Of a DNA stretch of 64,000 nt, positions 18,736 to 30,504 are shown piece after piece. The translations under genes and the position numbers were made by a program. Each line of letters starts with the position of its first letter. The stretch's first letter is position 1. The DNA comes from Nocardioidaceae bacterium (lineage in GTDB: Bacteria > Actinomycetota > Actinomycetes > Propionibacteriales > Nocardioidaceae), in the NCBI GenBank assembly GCA_025980475.1, contig JAICXL010000004.1:1-64000 (forward strand), given 5' to 3'. Under the pieces are notes generated by a model. The model saw only the letters and a program-made list of their open reading frames with translations. It had not been told where the DNA came from and did no database searches.

Positions 18736-21700
18736 CTACACCTGACCGACTGGCTCACCGAAAGGCAGGGCGACCACGCCCAGATCAGCGAGGATCCGCC
18801 TGCCCTCGGCGGCGGCGGCCTCCTGGGCTCCGTCCAGCCCGGTCGACGCCACGCCCATCAGATTGAGCGCGAGGCCGAACCGGTCCTGTCTCTCGGTGGC
18901 GGCCGCCGAGCCCGCCTCGAACTCCACCGACGCACGCTGCAGCTCGCCGGACGCGACCAGCGCTCGCCCGCGCAACCGGTGGATCTCAGGGACCAGGATG
19001 TCCACGGCCGCCGGGTCGGCCGCGCCGATCCGGTCGCAACGTTCGAGGCAGCCGGCTGCGTCACCGGCCAGCAGTTCCGCCTCGGCGATCGCAGCCTCGG
19101 TCGCGAGGACCTCCTCCTCCTGGCCGAGCTCCTGGAACCGGTCCCTCGCCTGCGTCAGCAGGGCGAGGCCCTCATCGGTGCTCCCGCTGCGGGCCGCAAG
19201 GCGGCCCTGCTCGCGCAGCACCAGCGCGACCAGCTCGTGCTCGGAGACGGCGCGTGCGGTCGGGAGCGCGGCATCCAGCAGAGCCGATGCCCGCTCGAAG
19301 TGCCCCTGGCGGACCAGCACGTCGGCCCGGTTGAACAGAGCGTTGGCCTCGCCCTCGACGTCACCGATCCGGCGGTAGAGGGCGGCCGCCGCCTCGAACT
19401 GCGCGTCGGCGTCGGTCCACCCATCGCGGTAGAAGGCCGCGACCGCCAAATTGTTGATGACGTGCGCCTGTTTCGACAGGTCACCGAGCTCGCGGTAGGC
19501 CTGGAGCGCAAGCTCCCCGTAGGGAAGGGGCGCCTCCCGGGCAGCATTGAGGTACATCGCCTGGAGGTTGGTCCAGGCCTCGGCGAGGACCGCCCGGTCG
19601 CAGGAGTCCTCGGCCTCGCGCACCGACAGGTCGCCACGCCGCAGCGCCTCCTCGACCCGGCCCTGGTTCATCCGGCTGATCGCGTAGCGCATCTGCAGCA
19701 GTGAGCGGGCGGCGCTGGTCTCCTCTCCCGCCACCCCTTCCAGCATCTGCAGCGCGCGCGTGATGCGACCCAGCGACTGCGGCAGCCGGCGGAGCCGCTG
19801 GTCGACCCGTGCCTCCTTCGTCACCACCCGGCCGACTCGCGGCGGGTCACCGGCGAGCAGGCGCCGGGCCCGGGCGTAGGCGGCCGCCGCACGCTCGGGC
19901 AGGCCGACGACGAACCAGGTGTCGCCCAGCTCCTCGAGGACGACGCCGAGCTCGCTCGGTGCCACCAAATCCCGGGGTCCGCGGCGTTCGGCCGTGAGCG
20001 CCCGGGTGAACAGCTCCGCTGCTTCCTGGTTGGCAAATCCGGCGCGGGCCTTCCGGGCCGCGATGACCGCGTAGCGCCACGCCTGCTCGAAGCCGCCGGC
20101 CTGCAGGAAGTGCAGCGACAGCGCTCCGGGACTGTCGTCCGGGCCCAGTCGCTCCAGCTCGGTGGCGACCTCGAGGTGCAGCCGCCGCCGCACGCGGTAG
20201 GGCAGTCCTTCGTAGGCAACCTCGCGCATCAGCGCGTGTCTGAACCGGAGGGAGGACGGCTCATCGACCACGAGATAGGCGGCGAGTCGCCGCAGCGTCC
20301 GGTCGTCGGCCCTGGCATCCTGCCCGGTCAACAGGCCCTCCAGCTGCCCGACACCGACGCGCATGCCGAGCACCGACGCGTAGCGCAGCACCAGCCGATC
20401 ACCTGGTTCCAGCGCATCGATCTGGGTGGTCATCAAGTCCTGCACCGTGGTGGGCAGGTCCGCCAGGGCACTCCCCGGGGAGGCAGCCGCGGATCCGGCC
20501 GCGGCCGCAGCGCTGTCGAGCAGGGACTCGAGGAAGAGCGGATTCCCGCTGGCTCGAGCGGTGAGGACGTCCAGCCACGCCGGCGGCAGCGGATGCGCCA
20601 CCGAGGCCGACCGGAGCAGCTGCATCGAGTCGTCCGCGGAGAGCGGCGCCAGCTCCACCGGCGTCGCGTCCCCGACGGCGGTGGCGCCCTGGTCCGAGCG
20701 GCGCGCGAGCACCAGCAACCACGGTTCCCCGGGCTCCCGGCCGGCCAGGTGTCGGAGCAGGTCTGCAGAGGAGTCGTCGAGGAACTGGGCGTCATCGATG
20801 CAGAGCACCGTCGGCGTCGGCAACAGCTCGTGCAGGACGTCACCGACCACCTGCTCGAGGCGTCGCTTGCGGTGCTCGTCCTCGAGGTCCGCGGTCTCCG
20901 GGGTCTCGCGCAGGCCCACGTTGAGTGGTCCGCCCAGCAACGGGAGCCAGGGCACCAGCGCCGGCGCATTGACGAGCAACCGGTCGGCGAGGCGCGCCTC
21001 GACTGCGCCGGCCGGTGTGCTCGGCGTCAGCCCGAGGAGCCCGCGGAGCAGCTGCCGGAAGGCGTGGTACGGCGTTGCCGACTCGTACTCGTCACAACTC
21101 ACCGTCAGCGCCGTCACGTCACCGTCGACGGAGGCCAGCGACGCCAGCTCCGCCACCATCCGGGACTTTCCCATGCCGGCCGGGCCTATCAGCTCGACGA
21201 CCCCGCCATGCCGGCGCCGCACCCGGTCCAGGGCGGCGATCAACGTGGCCAGCTCGGCGTGCCGGCCGACCAGAGGCGTGGTGGACACCACGGGAAGCTG
21301 GTCCCCCTCGTCGACCGACCCCACATCGACGGCCGCGACCGGCTTGGACTTGCCCTTGACCGTGAACGGCGGCAGCGGCGTCACCCTGAAGCCGGTGCGC
21401 GACCGCTCCGGGACGACCTTGGTGGCCAGCACCTGGCCCGGCTCCGCACGGGCCACCAGTCGGGCGGCGAGGTTGATGGCGTCGCCCTTTACCGAGTAGG
21501 TGCGCCGGAAGGCCGGCCCGAAGTCACCGGAGAAGACGTGGCCGATGTTCACGCCCAGTCGGAGCGGCAACTCGCCCGCACGGTCGACGATGGTCCGCGC
21601 GGACCGCAGCATCCGTTCCGCGTCGTGACCGTGACTGACCGGCGCGCCCGCGACCAGCATCACCTTGCCGCCGTCGCGGTTGACGTCTGTCTCGAAGAAG

Positions 21701-22647
21701 GTGACCCCGTGGTCACCGACGGCTCGGGCGACGTTGCGCACCACGTCGTCGAGCGCGACGGCCGTCGCGTCCGGGCCGGCAGTCGCCAGCATGGCGTCGC
21801 TGCCGGACCAGGCGACGAAGGCCACCGCCACGGCGCGGTGCTCGGGATGACCTGCGCCGCGCCAGAGGTGCTCGCGGATCGCCACCGGCAACCCGATCGA
21901 GAGGTCGGCGGCGCGGGCCTGTCGCGGCAGCCGCACCAGATCCGGCAGGTCGGGCTGCCGGCGCAGCATCCGGCCGCGCTCCCCGACCGGCGCGCCCAGC
22001 AGCCACGGGTCGACCAGGGCACCAGTCGACCGGCCCACGGCGATCTCGCCGGCCGACGCGAGGGCCTCCATCTCCAGGACCTCGCTCACGCCGGGTCCAC
22101 AGACCAGCATCTCCCGGTGCACGGCGGGGTCACCGACCAGGAAGAGGTGCACCGGGCCGCTGTGGACGCCCTGCGACATCCGCAGCCGCGCCTTGCCCGC
22201 GCTGGTCTCCAGCCGACCCACGTCGCGGAGCCGCTCGCGCATCCGATAGGCGGCCCGGCAGGCACGCAGCGCGTGGTCCGCGCCGTCGAAGAGGAGCAGC
22301 ACCGCGTCGCCGCCCCACTTGAGCAGGTCGGCGCCGTCCGCCTCGGCCGCGGTGAGCAGCTGGCCGAAGGTCGCGTCGAGGGCGTCGCTCATCTCCTCGG
22401 CGCCGATGTCACCCATCCGGGAGAGCCGCTCGGTGAGCCGGGTGAAGCCCGAGATGTCGGCGAAGAGCAGGGTGCCGTCGACCTCGCGGTGGGCCAGCTC
22501 CGGGGTGTCGTTCAGCCAGTCTGACTGGATCCGCGACAGGTAGGGACGCAGGGCATGACTGACCCCACGGCCGGCGCCCCACCGCAGGCCGGTCTCGGGC
22601 GACCCTGTCACCCGTCCACCGTCCCTGTCCGAGCGTCGGCTGTCCAT
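18736..22647 (-). CDS. Tandem class III nucleotidyl cyclase / AAA ATPase / TPR signalling protein
   Basis: 1303 residues, cytoplasmic. Two class III cyclase halves: residues ~58-210 and ~272-410. Half 1 keeps both metal aspartates (Asp64 in FADISGFTR, Asp114 in KWGGDAVLLLF) but has Ser188/Glu192 where the transition-state Asn/Arg belong. Half 2 has lost the metal aspartates (Ala279, Lys328) but keeps Asp389, Asn392 and Arg396 in VKGDAINLAARL. Next an AAA/NACHT-like ATPase (Walker A GPAGMGKS 488-495, Walker B VLCIDDAQFLDD), then TPR-like helical repeats to the end. No DNA-binding domain. This layout belongs to a widespread actinobacterial family; the input signal is unknown. Confidence 0.88.
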   Translation of the reverse strand: MDSRRSDRDGGRVTGSPETGLRWGAGRGVSHALRPYLSRIQSDWLNDTPELAHREVDGTLLFADISGFTRLTERLSRMGDIGAEEMSDALDATFGQLLTAAEADGADLLKWGGDAVLLLFDGADHALRACRAAYRMRERLRDVGRLETSAGKARLRMSQGVHSGPVHLFLVGDPAVHREMLVCGPGVSEVLEMEALASAGEIAVGRSTGALVDPWLLGAPVGERGRMLRRQPDLPDLVRLPRQARAADLSIGLPVAIREHLWRGAGHPEHRAVAVAFVAWSGSDAMLATAGPDATAVALDDVVRNVARAVGDHGVTFFETDVNRDGGKVMLVAGAPVSHGHDAERMLRSARTIVDRAGELPLRLGVNIGHVFSGDFGPAFRRTYSVKGDAINLAARLVARAEPGQVLATKVVPERSRTGFRVTPLPPFTVKGKSKPVAAVDVGSVDEGDQLPVVSTTPLVGRHAELATLIAALDRVRRRHGGVVELIGPAGMGKSRMVAELASLASVDGDVTALTVSCDEYESATPYHAFRQLLRGLLGLTPSTPAGAVEARLADRLLVNAPALVPWLPLLGGPLNVGLRETPETADLEDEHRKRRLEQVVGDVLHELLPTPTVLCIDDAQFLDDSSADLLRHLAGREPGEPWLLVLARRSDQGATAVGDATPVELAPLSADDSMQLLRSASVAHPLPPAWLDVLTARASGNPLFLESLLDSAAAAAGSAAASPGSALADLPTTVQDLMTTQIDALEPGDRLVLRYASVLGMRVGVGQLEGLLTGQDARADDRTLRRLAAYLVVDEPSSLRFRHALMREVAYEGLPYRVRRRLHLEVATELERLGPDDSPGALSLHFLQAGGFEQAWRYAVIAARKARAGFANQEAAELFTRALTAERRGPRDLVAPSELGVVLEELGDTWFVVGLPERAAAAYARARRLLAGDPPRVGRVVTKEARVDQRLRRLPQSLGRITRALQMLEGVAGEETSAARSLLQMRYAISRMNQGRVEEALRRGDLSVREAEDSCDRAVLAEAWTNLQAMYLNAAREAPLPYGELALQAYRELGDLSKQAHVINNLAVAAFYRDGWTDADAQFEAAAALYRRIGDVEGEANALFNRADVLVRQGHFERASALLDAALPTARAVSEHELVALVLREQGRLAARSGSTDEGLALLTQARDRFQELGQEEEVLATEAAIAEAELLAGDAAGCLERCDRIGAADPAAVDILVPEIHRLRGRALVASGELQRASVEFEAGSAAATERQDRFGLALNLMGVASTGLDGAQEAAAAEGRRILADLGVVALPFGEPVGQV

Positions 22648-22680
22648 CCCCCGAAATGACCATCCGGGCCCCTCCGGCGG

Positions 22681-23469
22681 TCAGCCGTTGGGCTGGGCGC
22701 CTCCGTAGCGGCGGTCCCGGTGCGCATAGGTCTCGATCGCGGACCAGAGGTGGCGGCGGTCCACGTCGGGCCAGAAGACGTCGGTGAAGACCATCTCGGA
22801 GTAGGCCGCCTGCCAGAGCATGAAGTTGGACAGGCGCTGCTCGCCCGAGGTCCGCCAGACCATGTCGGCGTCTGCCAGCTCGGGGACATAGAGGTAGCGA
22901 GCGAACAGCCTCTCGTCAACCCGGTCGGGCTTGACCTTCCCCGCAGCCACGTCCCGGGCGATCGCCCGAGCCGCATCGGCGAGCTCGGACCGACCGCCGT
23001 AGTTCACGCACATGGTCAGCGTCAGGACGTCGTTGTCCGCCGTCATCTCCTCCGCCACCTGGAGCTCACGGATGACCGAGCGCCACAGCCGCGGGGCGCG
23101 ACCGGCCCAGCGCACCCGCACCCCCAGCTCGTGCATCTCGTCGCGACGTCGGCGGATCACGTCCCGGTTGAAGCCCATCAGGAAGCGCACCTCGTCGGGC
23201 GAGCGCGTCCAGTTCTCGGTCGAGAAGGCATAGGCCGAGATCGCCTTGACCCCGATCTCGATCGCGCCCTCGACCACGTCGAAGAGCGAGTGCTCCCCCT
23301 GCTCGTGGCCGGCGGTGCGCGGCAGCCTGCGCTCGGCGGCCCAGCGCCCGTTGCCGTCCATGATGATCGCCACGTGGCCGGGCACCAGGTCGGCGGGGAT
23401 CGAGGGAGGCTGCGCCCCGGACGGGTGCGGGTCTGGTCGTCGTACCTCTCGCCTGCGGGACTTCCTCAC
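22681..23469 (-). CDS. uppS: Isoprenyl transferase (undecaprenyl diphosphate synthase type)
   Basis: cis-Prenyltransferase that builds the polyprenyl diphosphate lipid carrier for peptidoglycan. 262 residues. Catalytic Asp38 in HVAIIMDGNGRWA, FSTENWTRS, the RVRWAGRAPRLW stretch, NYGGRSEL, and the C-terminal IPP-site motif WRTSGEQRLSNFMLWQAAYSE. The basic head (RKSRRREVRRPD) is common in actinobacterial members. In mycobacteria a paralogue makes shorter chains, so chain length is not certain. GTG 23469 follows a TAGTCT box by 7 nt (leaderless). It is downstream of recO on the same strand. Confidence 0.93.
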   Translation of the reverse strand: MRKSRRREVRRPDPHPSGAQPPSIPADLVPGHVAIIMDGNGRWAAERRLPRTAGHEQGEHSLFDVVEGAIEIGVKAISAYAFSTENWTRSPDEVRFLMGFNRDVIRRRRDEMHELGVRVRWAGRAPRLWRSVIRELQVAEEMTADNDVLTLTMCVNYGGRSELADAARAIARDVAAGKVKPDRVDERLFARYLYVPELADADMVWRTSGEQRLSNFMLWQAAYSEMVFTDVFWPDVDRRHLWSAIETYAHRDRRYGGAQPNG

Positions 23470-23476
23470 GCCCGCG

Positions 23477-23482
23477 AGACTA
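23477..23482 (-). promoter_or_regulatory. Predicted -10 box of uppS (leaderless)
   Basis: TAGTCT on the minus strand, 7 nt before GTG 23469, in the 21-bp gap after the recO stop. No ribosome site is seen, so initiation on a leaderless transcript is likely. Confidence 0.42.
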
Positions 23483-23490
23483 TCGGCGCG

Positions 23491-24237
23491 CTAGGCCTGC
23501 GCGCCGGTCGAGGCCGCGGCGTAGGGCAGCGAGCGCAGCCCGCGCTCGAGGTGCCAGGACACGTACGCCGAGACCAGCCCGCGGGCCTCCCGACGGTGCC
23601 GGGCCTCGGCCCCGTCGACGACCGGCCAGTCACCGGTGAGCAGGGCACCCAGGAGCCGGACCGTCCCGGGTGCGGGGCTGGCCGACCCGGGCAGCCGGCA
23701 GCTGCTGCACAGCACCCCACCGGCCGACGGGTTCACCGACGTGTGCGGTCCCGGCGCACCGCAGCGCACGCAGGCGTCGAACGAGGGGGCGTAACCGGCC
23801 ACGGCGAGGGACCGGAGCAGGAAGGAGTCGAGCAGGTCCCCGGCCCGGTGCTCCGCCGTGCTGAGGGCCCGCAACGCCGCGACCAGGAGGAGGTACTGCT
23901 GCACCGACGGCTCCCGCTCCTCGGCGACCAGGCGCTCGGCGGTCTCGAGCATCACCGAGCCGGCGGTGTAGCGCTCGTAGTCCTCGCTGATCCGGGCTCC
24001 GAACGGCGCCCGGGTCACGGCCTGGGTTACCACATCGAGGTTGCGGCCCTCCGCGAGCTGCAGGTCGACGTGGGTGAACGGCTCCAGCCGCGAGCCGAAG
24101 CGGGAGCTGGTGCGGCGCACTCCCTTGGCGACGGCGCGCACGACGCCGTGCCGACGGGTCAGCAGGGTGATGATCCGGTCGGCCTCGGCGAGCTTGCGGG
24201 TGCGCAGCACGACCGCCTCGTCGCTGTAGAGGGGCAC
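23491..24237 (-). CDS. recO: DNA repair protein RecO
   Basis: Recombination mediator that loads RecA with RecR. 248 residues: N-terminal OB fold ([44 protein letters not shown]), helical centre, and a zinc site CVRCGAPG...[11 protein letters not shown] 24237 is the conserved family start; longer in-frame openings run into the neighbouring gene's sequence and are not used. GACAAT ending 6 nt before the GTG is a weak possible -10. The recO-uppS pairing is standard in Actinobacteria. Confidence 0.94.
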   Translation of the reverse strand: MPLYSDEAVVLRTRKLAEADRIITLLTRRHGVVRAVAKGVRRTSSRFGSRLEPFTHVDLQLAEGRNLDVVTQAVTRAPFGARISEDYERYTAGSVMLETAERLVAEEREPSVQQYLLLVAALRALSTAEHRAGDLLDSFLLRSLAVAGYAPSFDACVRCGAPGPHTSVNPSAGGVLCSSCRLPGSASPAPGTVRLLGALLTGDWPVVDGAEARHRREARGLVSAYVSWHLERGLRSLPYAAASTGAQA

Positions 24238-24251
24238 GGGACGATTGTCCC

Positions 24252-25103
24252 TCAGCTGCCCTGCCGGACGCTGCCGGACACGGTGTCGGCCCAGCACCGG
24301 TCCACGAAGGCGGCCGCCAGGTCGTCGAGCCTCTCGGGGTGGACCCGCCACTCGAGGATGCTGCGCGCCCGGACGAACTCCGCCCGCGGCAGCTCCTCGG
24401 CCAGCATCGCGGCGTCGGCCGCGGGGTGGATGGGATCGTGGTCGTGGCCGACCACCATCGCCGGCACGTCGATCGCACGGCGCTGCTTCGAGGAGGGCGC
24501 CACCCGGCCGAAGAAGATGCCATGGATCGCGGCGGCCACCACTCCCGGACGCTGGCTCAGGGTGTCGAGCGCCACCCCGGCCCAGAAGGGCACGATGCCG
24601 CGGGGCACCGAGCGCGCCACCCACCGCACGCCGGTCACCGCCATCGGCAGGAAGCGGGAGACGAAGAGCAGCGGGGCGAAGGCCAGGATCCCGGCCTCCA
24701 GGGCATTGTCGAGCACCGGCATCTCGACGATCAGGCCCTGGACCCGGTCGGGGGCGATGGTGGCCACCTCCAGGGAGACGTTGGCGCCGAGCGACGTGCC
24801 CCCGACCACCGCGCGGTCGGCGCCCAGCTCGTCGAGGAGGGCGATCACCTGCTCGCCGAATGCGGTCATGGAGTAGAGCAGTGGATCCTCGGGGCGGTCG
24901 GAGCGGCCGTGGCCGAGGAGGTCGACGGTCACCACGTGGTTTCCGGCGGCAGCGAGCCGACGGGCCAGCGGCTGGTGCATCCGGCGTGGCATCAGCTGCC
25001 CGTGCACGAGCACGACCCAGCGCTCGCCGGCACCATACTCGGTGTACTCGAGCCGATGGCCCTCGCAAAAGAACTGTCCGATTCGCTCCGAAACCAGCGT
25101 CAT
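24252..25103 (-). CDS. Alpha/beta hydrolase
   Basis: 283 residues of the alpha/beta hydrolase fold: [18 protein letters not shown] (oxyanion region), [12 protein letters not shown], and nucleophile elbow GGTSLGAN (Ser). Acid in [13 protein letters not shown]; the catalytic His is probably in EWRVHPERL. No signal peptide; substrate unknown. ATG 25103 lies 6 nt after a TAGTCT box with no ribosome site. It is divergent from the MASE1 histidine kinase and upstream of recO. Confidence 0.88.
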   Translation of the reverse strand: MTLVSERIGQFFCEGHRLEYTEYGAGERWVVLVHGQLMPRRMHQPLARRLAAAGNHVVTVDLLGHGRSDRPEDPLLYSMTAFGEQVIALLDELGADRAVVGGTSLGANVSLEVATIAPDRVQGLIVEMPVLDNALEAGILAFAPLLFVSRFLPMAVTGVRWVARSVPRGIVPFWAGVALDTLSQRPGVVAAAIHGIFFGRVAPSSKQRRAIDVPAMVVGHDHDPIHPAADAAMLAEELPRAEFVRARSILEWRVHPERLDDLAAAFVDRCWADTVSGSVRQGS

Positions 25104-25109
25104 GCCGCC

Positions 25110-25115
25110 AGACTA
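25110..25115 (-). promoter_or_regulatory. Predicted -10 box of the alpha/beta hydrolase gene (leaderless)
   Basis: TAGTCT on the minus strand followed by GGCGGC and ATG 25103. The same hexamer at the same distance occurs before uppS 1.6 kb away, which strengthens both calls. Confidence 0.45.
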
Positions 25116-25151
25116 TGAGGTGCATCGGAGTCTTGTGGAGGAGGCTTGCGG

Positions 25152-27926
25152 GTGAGCACTGCTGCCCGGACGCCGGGCCGGCCAGGTTGGTCGGCCCTCT
25201 TCGTGCTGGGCGCGGGCGGGCTGGACTACGCGGTGTCGCAGGCGATCCCCTCCCACCTCGACGTGGCGGCATGGTGGCCAGGGGCCGGGCTGGGACTGCT
25301 GGCCCTGCTGGTCGCACCACCCTCGTGGTGGGGCTCGCTCGCCGCCGCCCTGTATGCCGCCTTCGCAGGTGCGCACCTGGCCGCGGGGATCGATCCCGCT
25401 GCCGCGCTCGTCCTCGGTGCGCCGGAGACCCTGGCGGTGCTGACCGGCGGGTGCTGGCTGCGCGGCGTCGGCGGCATCTCCGCGCTGCACCGGCTGCGTG
25501 ACGTGTGGCACCTGCTCGCGGCCGCGGTGGTCACCGGCGTCGTCGGGGGGCTCGGCGTCGGCGGCGTCGCCCAGATGCTCCTCGGCGGTGACCTGTGGAG
25601 CTCGGTCGTGCTGGCGGCCCTCGGCCAAGCCACCAGCGTGCTGCTGCTGGCGCCGCTGGTGCTCCTGCCGGGCCGATCGTCGTGGCGCTTCGGTGCGGGG
25701 ACGATCCTGCAGCTGGCCTTCCAGATGCTGGCGTTCATGGCGGTGACGCTGCTGGTGTTCGGACCGCGGTCGTTCCTGGTCGTGGCGTTCGCCCCGGTGC
25801 CGTTCGTGATCTGGGCAGCCTTCCAGTTCGGGCCACGGGTCGTGGTCATCGAGCAGGCCCTCTTCGCCCTGCTGGTGTCCGGGCTCACCCAGACCGGCTT
25901 CGGCCCCTTCGTCACGGCCACTGCCGGCGACCCGGCGTGGTACCGCTACCTGGTGGCCCAGATCTACCTCCTCTGCGTGGTGATGACGGGGCTGCCGCTC
26001 GCCGTCGCCGAGGGCGACCGACGCCGAACCCTCAGCCGGGTGGCCGCCAGCGAGGCCACCTTCCGCAACACCTTCGTCGGTTCCCTGGTGCCGATGCTGC
26101 TGCTCCGCGAGGAACGGCGCGGGATCGTGGTCGTGGACGCCAACGAGGCGGCGATGGCTGCGCTCGGCCCGACCACGGACCGGCTGGTGGGCACCGCGCT
26201 GGACCAGCTGGTCGAGAGCGATCCACCGTTCGCGCGCAGCGCCCAGCGGGTCCTCGCCGGCGAGATCGACGGCTGGACCGGACCGGTCGGGGTTCGCGAG
26301 CACCCCCGCTCCCGGCTGCTGATGTCGCTCTCGGCGAACGCCGCCGACGAGCACGAGCGGCTGCTCTCCGCCCACCTCATCGACCTGACCGAGGCCTACG
26401 AGGCACGTGAGCGGCTCCGGGAGGAGAAGGAGTTCAGCGAGGCGGTCGTCGACATCGCGGGCAGCCTCATCGTGGTGACCGAGCTCGACGGCACGGTGCT
26501 GCTGGCGAACCCGGCCGTGCTCAATGCCACCGGTTTCACCCGGGAGCACATTCTCGGCCAGAAGGTGTGGGACACCCTGCTGCCCCCGGAGTTCCGGGAG
26601 CAGGCCATCAAGCTCTTCGCCGCCGCCGACGACGCCAGCCTGCCCCGGGAGCTCGAGATCGACGTGCTCACCGCTGCCGGTGGCCGACGCCGGCTGGAGC
26701 TGTCGAACGCGATCGCCAAGGACTCCCAGGGCCTGCCGGCCCACTTCGTCATCACCGGGACCGACGTGACCGCGGAGCGCGAGTCGGCCGGCCTGATGGA
26801 CCACCTGCTGCGCTCGGCCACCACCACGGGCTTCATCGGCACGGACCTGGCCGGGACGATCACGCTCTTCAACAGCGGCGCGGAGAAGCTCCTGCACATC
26901 GACGCGGCCACCGCGACCCGCTACCGGATCACCGACTTCCTCGACCCGCAGCAGCTGACCCAGCACGCCGGTGACAGTCCTCGCCCACCGGGCTTCGACA
27001 CGCTGGTGGAGCCGGTGCGCGCCCAGGGCATCCCCGAGACGCGGGACTGGACCCTGTGCTCGGGGACCACGGCGCTGGCGACCGTCTCGATGACCACCAA
27101 TGAGGTGACCGACACCTTCGGGCACCCGATCGGCTTCCTCTTCGTCCTCCGTGACGTGACCGAGGCCCGACACAGCCAGTCGGTGCTGATCCAGGCACTC
27201 GACCGGGAGCGGGAGGCGGTGCGGCAGCTGCAGCTCCTGGACACCGCCAAGGACGAGTTCGTATCGACCGTCAGCCACGAGCTGCGGACGCCGATGACCA
27301 GCATCATCGGCTACCTGGAGATGCTGGAGGACGGCCTCACCGGGGAACTGGCCCCCGAGCAGCGCCAGGTCGTCGGGGCCATCTCACGCAACAGCGACCG
27401 GTTGCTGACCCTGGCCGACGACCTGCTGCTGCTCACCAGCTATGACTCGTCGGTCAGCCACGCCGGGCGCCAGCCGGTCGACCTCGCGAAGCTCGTCCGC
27501 ACCGCGCTCGCCGACCTGCGCGACACCGGCGCGGGACGCGGCATCGAGGTCGAGCTGGACGTGCCGGCCGGCCCCGTGACGGTGCAGGGCAACGCCGCGG
27601 ACCTCGAGCGGGTGCTCGCCAACCTGGTCGGCAACGCGTTGAAGTTCACCGCAGCCGGAGGGCGGGTCCGCGTCGAGCTGGACCGGCGCCTCGACCGCGC
27701 GCGGCTGGCGGTCGCCGACACCGGCATCGGTATCCCGGCCGAGGAGCTGGAATCGGTGTTCGACAAGTTCTTCCGGTCCAGCAACGCGCAGTACCACGCG
27801 ATCCAGGGCACCGGCCTCGGACTCCCGATCGTGCATGCCATCGTGGAGAGTCACGGTGGCGAGGTCGACGTGTCCTCCCAGGAGGGCGTGGGCACCACCG
27901 TCACGGTGCTCCTGCCACTCGGGTAG
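25152..27926 (+). CDS. MASE1-PAS-PAS-PAS sensor histidine kinase (orphan)
   Basis: 924 residues. A MASE1-like membrane sensor with about eight helices occupies residues 10-290 ([34 protein letters not shown]). Three PAS-type domains follow at ~300-410, ~430-545 and ~550-690 ([40 protein letters not shown]). HisKA phospho-His near 709 in [11 protein letters not shown]; ATPase boxes [17 protein letters not shown] and [12 protein letters not shown] 25152 is preferred to TTG 25146: GGAGGAGG is 7 nt upstream of the GTG but almost touches the TTG. No response regulator is adjacent. The signal is unknown. Confidence 0.93.
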   Translation: MSTAARTPGRPGWSALFVLGAGGLDYAVSQAIPSHLDVAAWWPGAGLGLLALLVAPPSWWGSLAAALYAAFAGAHLAAGIDPAAALVLGAPETLAVLTGGCWLRGVGGISALHRLRDVWHLLAAAVVTGVVGGLGVGGVAQMLLGGDLWSSVVLAALGQATSVLLLAPLVLLPGRSSWRFGAGTILQLAFQMLAFMAVTLLVFGPRSFLVVAFAPVPFVIWAAFQFGPRVVVIEQALFALLVSGLTQTGFGPFVTATAGDPAWYRYLVAQIYLLCVVMTGLPLAVAEGDRRRTLSRVAASEATFRNTFVGSLVPMLLLREERRGIVVVDANEAAMAALGPTTDRLVGTALDQLVESDPPFARSAQRVLAGEIDGWTGPVGVREHPRSRLLMSLSANAADEHERLLSAHLIDLTEAYEARERLREEKEFSEAVVDIAGSLIVVTELDGTVLLANPAVLNATGFTREHILGQKVWDTLLPPEFREQAIKLFAAADDASLPRELEIDVLTAAGGRRRLELSNAIAKDSQGLPAHFVITGTDVTAERESAGLMDHLLRSATTTGFIGTDLAGTITLFNSGAEKLLHIDAATATRYRITDFLDPQQLTQHAGDSPRPPGFDTLVEPVRAQGIPETRDWTLCSGTTALATVSMTTNEVTDTFGHPIGFLFVLRDVTEARHSQSVLIQALDREREAVRQLQLLDTAKDEFVSTVSHELRTPMTSIIGYLEMLEDGLTGELAPEQRQVVGAISRNSDRLLTLADDLLLLTSYDSSVSHAGRQPVDLAKLVRTALADLRDTGAGRGIEVELDVPAGPVTVQGNAADLERVLANLVGNALKFTAAGGRVRVELDRRLDRARLAVADTGIGIPAEELESVFDKFFRSSNAQYHAIQGTGLGLPIVHAIVESHGGEVDVSSQEGVGTTVTVLLPLG

Positions 27927-27935
27927 ACATGTCCG

Positions 27936-28580
27936 GTGAGCACCGAGTCACCGCTGCTGCTGGCCCTGGACCTGGGCGGCACGTTCGCGTTCGCCCTCAA
28001 CGGGGCGCTGACCGCGATCCGCGTGGCGAAGCTCGACGTCGTCGGCGTGGTCACGCTCGGCGTGATCACGGCCCTGGGCGGTGGGATCGTCCGCGACATC
28101 CTGATCGACTCGCTGCCACCCGCGACCTTCAGTGACTGGCGCTACCTGGTGGTCGCGGCGGCCGGGAGCCTGATCGCGTTCGCCTTCGGCTGGCGGTTGT
28201 CCCGTCTGGCCGGCCCGATCCTGGTGCTGGACGCGGCCGGGCTGAGCCTTTTCGCGGTCACCGGGGCGAGCAAGGCGCTGGACTTCGGCGTCGGCGCCGG
28301 GCAGGCCGTCATCCTGGGGGCGGTCACCGCGGTGGGGGGCGGCACCCTGCGCGACGTGCTCACCGGACGGGTTCCCTTCGTGCTGCGCAGCGAGCTCTAC
28401 GCCATCCCGGCCCTGGCTGCGGCCACGGTCGTCGTGGTCACCGAGCAGGCCGGGGTCTACGGGATCCCCGCCGCGCTGGGTGCAGCCGTGCTGTGCTTCG
28501 GAATCCGGATGCTCGGGGTCCGCTACCGTCTCAACGCACCCAGCCCGCCGGGCATGAGGAGGGACGGAACCGATACCTGA
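27936..28580 (+). CDS. TRIC-type (UPF0126) membrane channel protein
   Basis: 214 residues made of two UPF0126 repeats, each with the family glycine motif: ALGGGIVRDIL and AVGGGTLRDVL. About seven hydrophobic helices; the tail is short and hydrophilic. Bacterial relatives form trimeric monovalent cation channels. GTG 27936 lies 9 nt after the histidine kinase stop, so the two are probably co-transcribed. It ends 26 bp from the convergent leuA stop. Confidence 0.88.
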   Translation: MSTESPLLLALDLGGTFAFALNGALTAIRVAKLDVVGVVTLGVITALGGGIVRDILIDSLPPATFSDWRYLVVAAAGSLIAFAFGWRLSRLAGPILVLDAAGLSLFAVTGASKALDFGVGAGQAVILGAVTAVGGGTLRDVLTGRVPFVLRSELYAIPALAAATVVVVTEQAGVYGIPAALGAAVLCFGIRMLGVRYRLNAPSPPGMRRDGTDT

Positions 28581-28606
28581 CCAGTGGCCGCGTCGCCGGC
28601 TGGGGG

Positions 28607-30459
<1,853 letters not shown>

Positions 30460-30487
30460 GGAGGAGGCTACGCATCATGACCGGCTC

Positions 30488-30493
30488 ATCATA
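30488..30493 (-). promoter_or_regulatory. Predicted -10 box of the leuA leader
   Basis: TATGAT on the minus strand, one mismatch from TATAAT, in the gap after the response regulator stop (30505). It would start transcription at about 30481, just before the leader peptide. No good -35 is seen. Confidence 0.5.
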
Positions 30494-30504
30494 GCGGTCC
30501 GGGC

